Part shown: piece after piece, positions 46,560 through 54,636 of the stretch
Numbering within the stretch: the stretch's first letter is position 1
Layout: each line of letters opens with the position of its first letter
Source of the DNA: Microvirga terricola
GTDB lineage: Bacteria > Pseudomonadota > Alphaproteobacteria > Rhizobiales > Beijerinckiaceae
Length of the DNA: 64,000 bases
Assembly (NCBI RefSeq): GCF_011777495.1
Contig: NZ_JAATJS010000002.1
Span: forward strand, 744,001-808,000
Direction of reading: 5' to 3'
Notes under the pieces: model-generated
Told to the model about the DNA's origin: nothing
What the model saw: the letters and a program-made list of their open reading frames with translations, nothing else
Databases searched by the model: none
Made by a program: the position numbers and the translations under genes

Positions 46560-46595
46560 AAAAACCCCGGTGGCGACACCGGGGTTTTTCTTTTC
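46560..46595 (+). terminator. Rho-independent terminator of porin
   Basis: CCCCGGTG / CACCGGGG stem with a GCGA tetraloop (46565-46584), A-run on the left and T-run on the right, 24 bases after the stop. Confidence 0.92.
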
Positions 46596-46642
46596 ATCGG
46601 CTATGGAAACGCGGATCAGGGCTTGAGGTGGGCCACCGCCCT

Positions 46643-47023
46643 TCATGGCCGCGCGATGTGCCACGCACCGGCGACACCATCGCCCGTCGCTTCGCCGGGC
46701 TTCGTGTCCTTGCTCCAGTGATAGACCGGCTTGCCCTGATATGCCCATTGCTTCGATCCATCGTCGCGGGCGATCACCGTCCAATGCCCGCTGCTCTTCG
46801 CGTCGGCGGCAGCGGCGAGAGGCGGCCAGTTCTGCGCGCACACGCCCGTGCAGTTCGATTTGCCCGCCGCGTCGCGGTCATAGACATAGAGGGTCATTCC
46901 CTTGGCAGCATCGACCAGGGCCTTGCCCTTGCTGGTCTCGCTTTCCTTTCCTTGAGCGAAAGCCGGCTGCGCGGCGAGAATTCCTCCCGCGATCGCGACG
47001 GCCACAAAACCGAATTTGAGCAT
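46643..47023 (-). CDS. COG4315-type secreted protein (YxxxxD repeat)
   Basis: Exported protein of 126 residues. Signal peptide MLKFGFVAVAIAGGILAAQPAFA, then two copies of a short motif: MTLYVYDRDAAGKSNCTGVCAQNWPP and AYQGKPVYHWSKDTKPG. This is the predicted-lipoprotein COG4315 family, but no lipobox Cys is present here. Two Cys (NCTGVC) may form a disulfide or bind metal or heme-like ligand; function unknown. Convergent with porin. Confidence 0.85.
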   Translation of the reverse strand: MLKFGFVAVAIAGGILAAQPAFAQGKESETSKGKALVDAAKGMTLYVYDRDAAGKSNCTGVCAQNWPPLAAAADAKSSGHWTVIARDDGSKQWAYQGKPVYHWSKDTKPGEATGDGVAGAWHIARP

Positions 47024-47217
47024 CGATCCCTCCCGAGCGTGTCAGATCCCTTTTCAGAAATGTGCGACGCTGCGATTTGTGCCTCACCCATCCCTGGCCA
47101 AGAAGAAGTAGGAGGGAAGGGGGACGCGGAAAGATGTCCGGTCCTGTTCATCGGCAATTCAAGGGCCGGGCCTCACTCTCCCGCCGCACCAGTGATGAGA
47201 CATGACAGGAGATGGTT

Positions 47218-47493
47218 GTGACGGGTGCATTCGACCGAAGAGGGTTTGTCGTCATCGCTCCCGCCCTGTTCGCGGGCGCGCTCGGCGGCTGCGCGGCCAG
47301 CGCCGACTTCACCTATGGCGAGTTCCAATACGGTCCCGGCTATCAGACCGAGCGGGTCTATGGGCGGCGGGTCTATGGCGACACCAGCCAGGGCCTCGCA
47401 AGCGAAGCCTGCCGGGGCGCTGTGCGGCGGCATGTGAATGCGTCCGGAGAGACCGTTGTCACCGACAACCGCGCCTGCGACCGGATGCCTTGA
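47218..47493 (+). CDS. Small lipoprotein preceding a ComB-like gene
   Basis: Unrecognised exported protein of about 91 residues. The signal peptide (RRGFVVIAPALFAGALGGC) ends in lipobox LGGC. Mature part is Tyr/Gly-rich (YGEFQYGPGYQTERVYGRRVYG) and ends with SEACRGAVRRHV...TDNRACDRMP, two Cys. GTG 47218 is chosen since AGGAG ends six bases before it; ATG 47212 directly abuts that site. The stop TGA is followed at once by the next ATG, so translation is coupled. Confidence 0.65.
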   Translation: MTGAFDRRGFVVIAPALFAGALGGCAASADFTYGEFQYGPGYQTERVYGRRVYGDTSQGLASEACRGAVRRHVNASGETVVTDNRACDRMP

Positions 47494-48197
47494 ATGAAGG
47501 TCCTGAGCGAATGGGGCATGGCCGGAGTCGAGACGCTCCGGCAGCGGTCGATGTTCTCATCATCGTCGATACCCTGTCCTTCTCGACCGCCGTCGATGTG
47601 GCAGTCTCGCGAGGCGCCATCGTCTATCCGTTTTCGTACGGCGACCATAAGGCGGCGCAGGCCGAGGCGGATCGCGTCGGAGCCGTGCTCGCCCATCCCC
47701 GGCGGGCCGCTGGCGGACAGTTCAGCCTCTCGCCGGTCAGTCTCGCGGGCCTTTCTGCGAGGGCGAAGCTCGTTCTTCCATCCCCCAACGGCTCGCGCCT
47801 CTCCGCCGCATGCAATGGCATCCCAGCTCTCGCCGGTTGTCTGCGAAACGCGGACGCGGTCGCGAAAGCCGCTCGCGAGGTCGCGGGGAGCGGCATCATT
47901 GGCGTCGTGCCTGCCGGAGAGCGCTGGCCCGATGGAAGCTTACGCCCGGCCATCGAGGATCTGTTGGGCGCGGGCGCGATCATCGACCGGATCGCCTTGC
48001 CCTGTTCGCCGGAAGCGAAAGTTTTTCGCGACGCCTATCGCAGCGCGGGTCAAAGCCTCAACCGCCTCATCCGAGACTCGCTCTCAGGCCGCGAATTGAC
48101 GGAAGCTGGCTATGTCGGGGATGTGGAAATCGCGCTGGAGCAGAACGTCAGCGCTTTCGCGCCACGGCTCATCGACGGCGCCTATCGCGCGGGCTGA
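47494..48197 (+). pseudogene. ComB-like 2-phosphosulfolactate phosphatase, frameshifted
   Basis: From 48197 backwards to about 47538 the frame gives AAVDVLIIVDTLSFSTAVDVAVSRGA and LVLPSPNGSRLSAAC, GIIGVVPAGERWPDGSLRPAIEDLLGAGAI, all ComB-family blocks. The family N terminus (about 15 residues, EWGMAGVETL) is instead encoded in the next frame from ATG 47494, which follows the lipoprotein stop directly. One missing base near 47533-47541 would fuse them. If real, the 5' part is disrupted; an internal ATG at 47511 could still yield a slightly short protein. Substrate in an organism without coenzyme M synthesis is unknown. Confidence 0.65.
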
Positions 48198-48201
48198 AAA
48201 C

Positions 48202-48639
48202 TCAATCCAAAATCTTGCGCATGAAGAAGCGCGGATAGATCGGCGGCGGGCCGTCGAGCTGGCCAAAAACCTCGAAGCCGAAGCGCTCATAGAACGGGCG
48301 GGCCTGGAAGCTGTAGGTGTCGAGCCACATGTGGTGGCACCCCCGCCACCGCGCCTCAGCCTCCGCCGCCTCCATCAGACGCGAGCCAACGCCCGTGCCG
48401 CGCATGATCTCCGGCACGATCAGCATGTCGATATGAAACCCACCCCATCGCGACTGCCCCCACAACCCGCCGATGGGCTCACCGGTTTCCGGGTGAGGGA
48501 TGAGGACCGCAAAGTCATGATTGTCCGGCGCGCCGACCGTCTCAGTCGTAAACCGCCGCAGCTCCGCAAGGCCGGTGGCGTAGGCCTCGGAGGGTGGGGC
48601 GTCGGTTTCGATCAGGACTGAGGGGCTGTCCGGGTTCAT
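48202..48639 (-). CDS. GNAT family N-acetyltransferase
   Basis: Acetyl-CoA-dependent acyltransferase fold, 145 residues. Motif A is visible as MLIVPEIMRGTGVGSRLMEAAEAEAR (R-x-x-G-x-G), preceded by the beta-bulge region GGLWGQSRWGGFHI and followed by LDTYSFQARPFYERFGFEVFG. Substrate unknown. The ATG at 48639 is chosen; upstream residues to 48777 do not belong to the fold. Confidence 0.88.
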   Translation of the reverse strand: MNPDSPSVLIETDAPPSEAYATGLAELRRFTTETVGAPDNHDFAVLIPHPETGEPIGGLWGQSRWGGFHIDMLIVPEIMRGTGVGSRLMEAAEAEARWRGCHHMWLDTYSFQARPFYERFGFEVFGQLDGPPPIYPRFFMRKILD

Positions 48640-48806
48640 CGTCGTATCTCTCGGCGCGAAGCGGCTGTGATTGGGTTGGAAATCTATGCGAGAGCCCTTG
48701 TGCCCTTCATGCATTGTGACTTCAATCCTACGGGACCGTAAGTTTCGCCTGTCAAAGTTCAGATAAGGCTTCGGCATTCGGCTACGGGATCACTTGGGGG
48801 CCTGTG

Positions 48807-49268
48807 ATGACCTCAACCGCAACTATTCCAACAACAGAGACAAGGGCTGGGCCGAAGGGCATACGCGGGTGGATGCTTCTACCGGCTATTGGCACATTCT
48901 TAGGACCCCCTAGAGTTGCGAACAGCCTCTTCGACACTGTCCGGGCAGCTCGTGATGTGGGTGGCAACACAATGGTTGGCGCTGTCCTAGGCTTTGAAAT
49001 TGTCGTAAGCACCGTTTTTCTCGGTCTTGCGCTTTGGCTGATCTATCTCCTCATCAAGCATCGACGCGCCTATCCAAAGCTATTCATTTGGACTCTCGCG
49101 GGTCAGTCGGCGTTTTTGGTGGTCGATTGCACAATTGCATTTATTGTATTCGATCTGCCCTTTGAGCCGGACGACTATAAGGCAATCTTCAAAAGCCTTC
49201 TCGTGTGTCTTGTTTGGATTCCCTACATGCTTCATTCAAAGCGCGTTCGGAACACGTTCATCAACTAG
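48807..49268 (+). CDS. DUF2569-like membrane protein
   Basis: Inner-membrane protein of 153 residues with four predicted helices. GIRGWMLLPAIGTFLGPPRVANSLF near the N terminus and the end YMLHSKRVRNTFIN match DUF2569. Function unknown. Base composition is clearly less GC-rich than the neighbours (many A/T third positions, e.g. FIVFD encoded with TTT/ATT/GAT), suggesting more recent acquisition or weak codon selection. A GTG three bases upstream is an alternative start. Confidence 0.75.
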   Translation: MTSTATIPTTETRAGPKGIRGWMLLPAIGTFLGPPRVANSLFDTVRAARDVGGNTMVGAVLGFEIVVSTVFLGLALWLIYLLIKHRRAYPKLFIWTLAGQSAFLVVDCTIAFIVFDLPFEPDDYKAIFKSLLVCLVWIPYMLHSKRVRNTFIN

Positions 49269-49350
49269 GCGCGACTGCACCGCCTCCGTCGCTTTTGTGC
49301 GGATGAAGGAGGCGATCGGATCAAACCGAGACAATTTGGAAATCTGTAAA

Positions 49351-49436
49351 TGGTGCGGACGGCGGGGGTCGAACCCGCACGGGCTAGGCCCGAGGGATTT
49401 TAAGTCCCTTGCGTCTACCAGTTTCGCCACGTCCGC
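49351..49436 (-). tRNA. tRNA-Leu (anticodon UAA)
   Basis: Read on the minus strand: acceptor GCGGACG pairs with CGTCCGC; the anticodon arm is AGGGA-CTTAAAA-TCCCT giving UAA at 34-36; a short variable arm typical of class II tRNAs follows, and the T-arm has GGTTCGACCCC. The 3' CCA (ACCA) is encoded. Length with CCA is 86. Confidence 0.95.
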
Positions 49437-49484
49437 ATTGGTGAAAGACGGTTATCGGGAGCGCCGGGCGAGCGCAAGCCCATC

Positions 49485-49588
49485 CTAGAGCTTGGTCATG
49501 TCTCTCTGAAACATGACTAAGCTCTCGTTTCCTTATTGCCGCATGATCCGGGCGAACAACCGGTGTCCACTTGTTCTGATCATGCTCC
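49485..49588 (-). repeat. Dispersed hairpin repeat, copy 1
   Basis: About 104 bases nearly identical in reverse complement to 57563-57667. It folds into two hairpins; the main one is AGAGCTTGGTCATGT / ACATGACTAAGCTCT with one G-T mismatch. It begins with TAGAGC next to the tRNA and ends eight bases before the FAD monooxygenase stop. Confidence 0.85.
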
Positions 49589-49595
49589 AAGACGG

Positions 49596-50780
49596 TCAGG
49601 CGGTGGGGCGGAAGTCGTAGAGCCAGGAATAGCGCTCGGTCATGCCCTCGGGGCCGAGGTGGCGCATGACCTGGTTGCGGCCGAAGGCCATAAGGCCGCC
49701 CATGTGATAGACGCGCCCGTTCTGGCGCGCCTCTCCTTGCACCTTTCGCACCCGGTCGAGGCGCTTTTCGGCATAAGTCGCAAACGCCTGTGGAATGCGC
49801 CCCGCATCGGTCATCAGGAGGGCGAGCGTTGCGGCGTCTTCGATAGCGAGCGCTGCGCCTTGCGCGAGGAAGGGCAGGACGGGGTGGGCTGCGTCGCCGA
49901 GAAGGGCGATGCGCCCCTTGACCAAAGTTGTCGCGGGCAAGTCGAAGAGCGACCAGCGCAGCCATTGCGAGGGCTGCGCGAGGAGTTTTTGCAGGGCAGG
50001 CGCGGCGGAAGCATAGTGCGATTGAAGCTCGCTGCCGTCGCCGGGCGCGGCCCAGCCTTCGACGGGCTCAGGCGCGCGCTCGATAGCGACGACATTGACG
50101 AGCCGCCCGCTCGCGACGGGATAGTGCACCACATGGCCACGCGGGCCGAGCCACAGGCCGGTCTCGTCTCCCGCGAGAGGGGCAGGCGCGGCGCTTCTGT
50201 CGAGAGTGGCGCGCCAGGCCACATAGCCGCGAAAGGCGGGGGAGGCGGTTTCTCCCAGCGCAGCGCGCACCTTCGACCACACGCCATCTGCGCCGATCAC
50301 CGCATCGACGCTCAACGTTTCCCGCGCGCCGCCTTGGGTCGTCATGGTGACGCTAGCCGTAAAGGGGCCGTCGTGGACCTCCTCGACCTTGCGGCCGATC
50401 AGCAGGCGAATCGTGGGCGTGGAGCGCACCGCGTCGAGCAGGATGGTCTGAAGGTCCGCCCGGTGGATGACCCAATAGGGCGCGCCGAAACGGCTGCGCA
50501 TGAAGGGGCCGAGCGCGACCTGTCCGATTTGCCGACCGGAGCGGATGCTGCGCACGACGACGCGCGCGGGCTCTGTGGCTGCGCGCCTCAGCGCGGCCCC
50601 GAGGCCGAGGTCGATCAGGATGCGGCTGGCATTGGGGGAGAGCTGCAGGCCGGCTCCGACTTCGCTGAAGCCGGTCCGGCGCTCGATGAGGGTGATCGCG
50701 TGACCTTGGCGGGCTAGGGCAAGGGCCGTCGTCAGCCCGCCGATGCCGGCGCCAACGACCGCGACCGAAAGCTCCGACAT
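49596..50780 (-). CDS. FAD-dependent monooxygenase (salicylate-hydroxylase-like)
   Basis: Class A flavoprotein hydroxylase of 394 residues. The FAD motif GAGIGGLTTALALARQGH starts at residue 10, the DG motif is VIGADGVWSKVR and the GD motif RIALLGDAAHPVLPFLAQGA. A His in the substrate side (YHMGGLMAFGRN) follows. Substrate probably aromatic; UbiH/VisC or salicylate 1-monooxygenase-like activity cannot be told apart. It starts one base after the CHCC zinc-finger gene stop. Confidence 0.9.
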   Translation of the reverse strand: MSELSVAVVGAGIGGLTTALALARQGHAITLIERRTGFSEVGAGLQLSPNASRILIDLGLGAALRRAATEPARVVVRSIRSGRQIGQVALGPFMRSRFGAPYWVIHRADLQTILLDAVRSTPTIRLLIGRKVEEVHDGPFTASVTMTTQGGARETLSVDAVIGADGVWSKVRAALGETASPAFRGYVAWRATLDRSAAPAPLAGDETGLWLGPRGHVVHYPVASGRLVNVVAIERAPEPVEGWAAPGDGSELQSHYASAAPALQKLLAQPSQWLRWSLFDLPATTLVKGRIALLGDAAHPVLPFLAQGAALAIEDAATLALLMTDAGRIPQAFATYAEKRLDRVRKVQGEARQNGRVYHMGGLMAFGRNQVMRHLGPEGMTERYSWLYDFRPTA

Positions 50781-50781
50781 C

Positions 50782-51045
50782 TTACGCTGCCGGGGAGTCG
50801 GTCTCGTAATCGGGCGTCCACACGCAATCGGCCGGGCGGGATTCGCTCGCCTTCAGGGACGGGTCGTACTTGAACAGGGTCGAGCAATAGGAGCAGACGA
50901 TCTCGTTGTCGGTGCCCATGTCCAGGAAGATATGCGGGTGATCGAACGGGGGCTTGGCCCCGATGCACATGAACTCCTTCGAGCCCACGTGAATGACGGA
51001 AACGCCCGGCTCGTTGTGGAAATGAGGAGTGCCTTTGTCAGCCAT
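50782..51045 (-). CDS. CHCC-type zinc-finger protein
   Basis: Small protein of 87 residues with a zf-CHCC/NDUFS6-like motif: Cys27 (KEFMCIGAKPPFDHPHIFLDM), two His (HPH), then VCSYC (Cys51, Cys54). NDUFS6 is a complex I subunit in mitochondria and some alphaproteobacteria, so a respiratory role is plausible. It is one base upstream of the FAD monooxygenase start. A much longer frame running to 52698 through it is spurious. Confidence 0.85.
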   Translation of the reverse strand: MADKGTPHFHNEPGVSVIHVGSKEFMCIGAKPPFDHPHIFLDMGTDNEIVCSYCSTLFKYDPSLKASESRPADCVWTPDYETDSPAA

Positions 51046-51105
51046 CGTCGGTGCTCGTCGTTCAGGAAATTTGCGCGCACCATAATGGCCGAAGGGCCAT
51101 GCGCC

Positions 51106-51173
51106 TAGAGCAAAATCCGATCTGATGGGATCAGAGTCGAGGGCGGTATCCATTGCGGGGGAAAATGCTTTAG
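51106..51173. repeat. TAGAGCA...TGCTTTA intergenic repeat
   Basis: Ends with loosely inverted TAGAGCA and TGCTTTA, encloses GATCTGATGGGATC-type symmetry and GGAAAATGCTTTA. It resembles short palindromic intergenic repeats common in Rhizobiales (GAAAATGCGTTA-like). Located between two divergent genes, it may host their promoters. Confidence 0.5.
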
Positions 51174-51222
51174 GGTGCGGTCGACTAAGGCCCCTTGGAC
51201 CCTGCAACGACCTGAAAATCCC

Positions 51223-51987
51223 ATGCGTTACTTCAATTCCGCCGGCGTCAGCATCGCCTATGTCGATGCCGCACCCGAGGAGGGGCACGGAGCCCCGATC
51301 CTGCTCATCCACGGCTTTGCCTCGAACTATGCGGTGAATTGGCTCAACACACTCTGGTTCAAGTCTCTCACCAAGGCGGGACACCGGGTCATCGCGCTCG
51401 ACAATCGGGGGCATGGGGAGAGCGAGAAGCTCTACGATCCCGCGGCCTATGACTCCAATCTCATGGCGGGCGATGCCCTGCGGCTGCTCGATCATCTCGA
51501 GATCGAGCGGGCGGATGTGATGGGCTATTCCATGGGCGCGCGGATCACGGCCCATCTGGCGCTGATGGCGCCGGACAGGATGCGCTCCGCGATTCTCGGC
51601 GGCCTCGGCATCCATCTCATCGAGGGCGTCGGCCTGCCGCTCGGCATCGCGGATGCGATGGAGGTGCGTTCCCTCGACGACCTGACCGACCCGATGCAGC
51701 GCATGTTCCGCGCCTTCGCCGAACAGACGAAGAGCGATCTCAGGGCGCTTGCGGCCTGCATCCGCGGTTCGCGCCAGACGCTCACCGCAGAGCAGGTGGC
51801 GACCATCCGCGTGCCGACCCTGGTGGCGGTAGGAACGAACGACCCGATTGCGGGCTCGCCCCATGACCTCGCCAAGCTGATGCCCTGCGCGGAAGCGCTC
51901 GATATTCCGGGCCGCGATCACAACCTCGCGGTCGGCGACCGGGCGCACAAGCAGGGCGTGGTCGACTTTCTCGCTCGCAGGCCGTGA
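51223..51987 (+). CDS. Alpha/beta hydrolase
   Basis: Cytoplasmic hydrolase of 254 residues. Oxyanion hole PILLIHGFASN, nucleophile elbow VMGYSMGARI (Ser), acid in AVGTNDPIAGSP and His in PGRDHNLAVG complete a triad. GIHLIEGVGLPLGIADAM cap region is not diagnostic. Substrate unknown; possibly an esterase or haloperoxidase-like protein. Confidence 0.88.
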   Translation: MRYFNSAGVSIAYVDAAPEEGHGAPILLIHGFASNYAVNWLNTLWFKSLTKAGHRVIALDNRGHGESEKLYDPAAYDSNLMAGDALRLLDHLEIERADVMGYSMGARITAHLALMAPDRMRSAILGGLGIHLIEGVGLPLGIADAMEVRSLDDLTDPMQRMFRAFAEQTKSDLRALAACIRGSRQTLTAEQVATIRVPTLVAVGTNDPIAGSPHDLAKLMPCAEALDIPGRDHNLAVGDRAHKQGVVDFLARRP

Positions 51988-52044
51988 CGCCTTGAGTTGA
52001 TTTCGCATCCCCTCCTTCCAGTTCCGTTGGGGAGGGAGAGCGCG

Positions 52045-52578
52045 ATGACCCGACTCGACAGTGCCATCCGGCGATTGACGGCGCAGCGGGACCTTTTGAA
52101 TTGGGCCACGGACCAGATCGCGCCGAGCGGCCTCGTGCTGGAACTCGGTCTCGGCAACGGGCGAACGTACGATCATCTGCGAGCGCGACTGCCGGGGCGG
52201 GAGATCTATGTGTTCGAGCGCGCGCCCGCCGCCCATCCGGATTGCATCCCGCCTGCTCGCTATCTGATCGTCGGCGATCTTCTGGACACGCTGCCCGCCT
52301 TCATCGAACGGTTCGGGCCCGGCGCGGCGGCGCTCATCCACATTGACATCGGCACGGGCGACGAAACGCAAAACCGCAAGCTCGCCGCCCGCCTGGCGCC
52401 CTTGCTGGAACCCCTGCTGCAACTCGGCGGCCTGCTCGTCGCGGACAGGGCGTTTGCGATGCCTTCCTGCTCCGACATCTCCGCCGAGACGGGCATGGCG
52501 GCGGGGCGCTACTTCGTCTATCGCCGAAAGGGCAAGAGCGCGGCCGCGCCCACTCGCTTGGAGACTATCTCCCGATAA
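52045..52578 (+). CDS. Class I SAM-dependent methyltransferase
   Basis: Methyltransferase of 177 residues. SAM motif GLVLELGLGNGRTYDHLRARLPGREIYVFER, then ALIHIDIGTGDETQNRKLAARL, which fits the PF12692-type family by memory. Substrate unknown. GGAGGG upstream of ATG 52045. Its 3' end overlaps the convergent enoyl-CoA hydratase gene by 14 bases. Confidence 0.82.
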   Translation: MTRLDSAIRRLTAQRDLLNWATDQIAPSGLVLELGLGNGRTYDHLRARLPGREIYVFERAPAAHPDCIPPARYLIVGDLLDTLPAFIERFGPGAAALIHIDIGTGDETQNRKLAARLAPLLEPLLQLGGLLVADRAFAMPSCSDISAETGMAAGRYFVYRRKGKSAAAPTRLETISR

Positions 52579-53365
52579 AGACCGGCGGGCGCTTTTCGAG
52601 AAAAGCGACACGGCCTTCCACCGCGTCTGCGCTGTCGAAGCACAGATCGGCGAGGGCGGCAGGGTCGCGTCCGGGCTTGGCGAGGCCGCTTGCCGCATCG
52701 ATGGCAGCCTTGGCCGCCTGAATCGTCAGCGGCGCATTTTGGGCGATGTCGCGGGCGAGGGCGGTTGTCGTCGCTTCCAATTCCTCGTCCGGCACCAGCC
52801 TTTGCGCGACGCCGAGACGCTCGGCCTCTGCCGCGCCGATCCGCCGCGCGGTGTAGAAAAGATCCTTCGCCGCAGGTGCGCCGATGGCGGCGGTGATCAT
52901 TCGCATCGCGCCGGGCGGATAACCGACGCCGAGCCGCGCCGCCGGAATGCCGAAGATCGCATTGTCCGACACGACGCGTAGATCGCAGGCAACCGCAAGG
53001 CCGAAGCCGCCGCCGAGGCAGAAGCTGCGGATCATCGCGATCACCGGCTTCGCGCAATGGGCGACCGCCCAGAAGGCGGCTTCGTTCTCCGCCTCGTAGC
53101 GCCGCCCACCTTCTGCATCCGCGCGATGCGTCTCGAATTCCGAGATGTCCGCGCCCGAGGCGAAGGCGCCATCGCCCGCGCCGCGCAAGATGATGCCCCG
53201 GACCTCGGCAGCCGCCTCCAGCGCCGTCATGATCGGCGGCAGGCTGCGCCACATCTCCAAATCGAAGGCGTTGCGCTTGGCCGGGTTGTCGATGGCAATC
53301 GTCGCGACCGCATCCTCGACGGAGACGCGAAGCTTCGGCGTGGGCGACGTATAAGCAAAGGTCAT
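52565..53365 (-). CDS. Enoyl-CoA hydratase/isomerase
   Basis: Crotonase-fold protein of 266 residues. First oxyanion residue in GDGAFASGADISEFE and second in CLGGGFGLAVACDLRV, ending IQAAKAAIDAA...FLEKRPPVF. Of the crotonase catalytic Glu pair, the first position looks replaced (VSDNAIFGIPAARLGVGYPPG carries no Glu at the usual spot), so an isomerase or non-hydratase activity is possible. Divergent from cysE. Confidence 0.85.
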   Translation of the reverse strand: MTFAYTSPTPKLRVSVEDAVATIAIDNPAKRNAFDLEMWRSLPPIMTALEAAAEVRGIILRGAGDGAFASGADISEFETHRADAEGGRRYEAENEAAFWAVAHCAKPVIAMIRSFCLGGGFGLAVACDLRVVSDNAIFGIPAARLGVGYPPGAMRMITAAIGAPAAKDLFYTARRIGAAEAERLGVAQRLVPDEELEATTTALARDIAQNAPLTIQAAKAAIDAASGLAKPGRDPAALADLCFDSADAVEGRVAFLEKRPPVFIGR

Positions 53366-53445
53366 GGCTGGCCGGATCTAGAGTAACAGGCTCCACCTTC
53401 TTATTTATGTTAGTGCAATCGGCCTAGACCGGCAGGGAGACCGTC

Positions 53446-54273
53446 ATGACACAGCCACGTAAGGCCGAAGCTTCAGGCTTCGTTGCCGGGACCGTCGATC
53501 CGGTGTGGGACCGGCTGCGCGCCGAGGCCGAGGCGATTGTGCGCGAGGAGCCCGCACTGGCTGGCTTCGTGCTGAGCGCCATTCTGCAGCAACCCAATCT
53601 CGAATCGGCGGTGATCCACCGCGTCGCGCTGCGCCTCGCGCACCCGTCGATGGGCGCCGATATCATCGAACAGACTTTTCATGAGGCCGTGGAGCAGGAT
53701 CGCGGGATCGGTTCGGCCTTCCGCGCGGATCTGAGCGCCGTGCTCGACCGTGACCCTGCCACCACGCGGGTGATCGAGCCGCTGCTCTATTTCAAGGGCT
53801 TCCACGCCATCCAGACCCATCGCCTGGCCCATTGGCTCTGGCACCGCAAACGGCAGGATTTCGCGCTCTATCTTCAAAGCCGCTCGTCGGAAGTGTTCCA
53901 GACGGACATTCATCCCGCCGCCGTTGTTGGCCGCGGCATCTTCCTCGATCACGCCACCGGCCTCGTCGTCGGCTCGACGGCCGTCGTCGAGGACAACGTC
54001 TCGATCTTGCAGAACGTGACGCTCGGCGGCACCGGCAAGGAGAGGGGCGACCGGCACCCAAAAATCCGGCACGGCGTGCTTATCGGCGCGGGTGCGAAGA
54101 TTTTGGGCAATATCGAAGTCGGCCATTGCGCGCGCATTGCCGCAGGCTCGGTGGTGCTCAAGCCCGTGCCGCACAATGCGACGGTTGCGGGCGTGCCCGC
54201 CAAGGTGATCGGCAGCGCGGGATGCGAGGAGCCCGCTCGCGCCATGGATCACTTCCTGTCCGAAGGGATCTGA
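53446..54273 (+). CDS. cysE: Serine O-acetyltransferase
   Basis: First step of cysteine synthesis, making O-acetylserine from serine and acetyl-CoA; 275 residues. An all-helical N domain (about 1-140) precedes hexapeptide repeats with catalytic His in FLDHATGLVVG and GDRHPKIRHG, and the tail carries PHNATVAGVPAKV. The C terminus ends short of the classic Ile tail that binds CysK. GGGAGA precedes the ATG; DUF3126 gene follows 81 bases later. Confidence 0.94.
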   Translation: MTQPRKAEASGFVAGTVDPVWDRLRAEAEAIVREEPALAGFVLSAILQQPNLESAVIHRVALRLAHPSMGADIIEQTFHEAVEQDRGIGSAFRADLSAVLDRDPATTRVIEPLLYFKGFHAIQTHRLAHWLWHRKRQDFALYLQSRSSEVFQTDIHPAAVVGRGIFLDHATGLVVGSTAVVEDNVSILQNVTLGGTGKERGDRHPKIRHGVLIGAGAKILGNIEVGHCARIAAGSVVLKPVPHNATVAGVPAKVIGSAGCEEPARAMDHFLSEGI

Positions 54274-54354
54274 GCGTAATAGTCTGACGCCGCTTGCCCC
54301 TGCGTTCGCGGCGTGGCAAGTGCTGCATCCGCGACATTAAGGAAAGGGTTTGCC

Positions 54355-54567
54355 GTGGATAAAACGGAGATGGCGAAAGTCGAGCGTTACCTGCGCCAGA
54401 CTTTTGCGAACCACTCGATCCGCGTGGTCGGTCGTCCCAAGAAGACCGACTCGGCGGAAGTTTATATCGGTGAGGAATTCGTCGGCGTCCTGTTCGTGGA
54501 CGACGAGGACGGAGACCGCTCCTTCAACTTCACCATGGCGATCCTCGACACGGATCTCGAGGACTGA
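54355..54567 (+). CDS. DUF3126 family protein
   Basis: Small acidic protein of 70 residues; function unknown, found almost only in alphaproteobacteria near cysE. It matches the family from end to end: RYLRQTFANHSIRVVGRPKK, SAEVYIGEEFVGVLFVDDED, GDRSFNFTMAILDTDLED. GTG 54355 with AAGGAAAGG upstream is chosen; ATG 54370 is possible. Confidence 0.87.
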   Translation: MDKTEMAKVERYLRQTFANHSIRVVGRPKKTDSAEVYIGEEFVGVLFVDDEDGDRSFNFTMAILDTDLED

Positions 54568-54636
54568 TCGGACCTCGCAGCAGAGTTCATTTTAGCGAAT
54601 CCTGCTGCGCCTCCCTCCCAACGATTGGCCGCCGCC

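Noticed and set aside
49485..49588. CRISPR repeat or tRNA-linked attachment site
   Set aside because: The sequence recurs once elsewhere at 57.6 kb in inverted orientation, with no regular spacing, no integrase and no cas genes.
50782..52698. 638-codon minus-strand open frame
   Set aside because: Only its last 87 codons (CHCC zinc finger, from 51045) are real; the rest runs antisense through a hydrolase and a methyltransferase gene.
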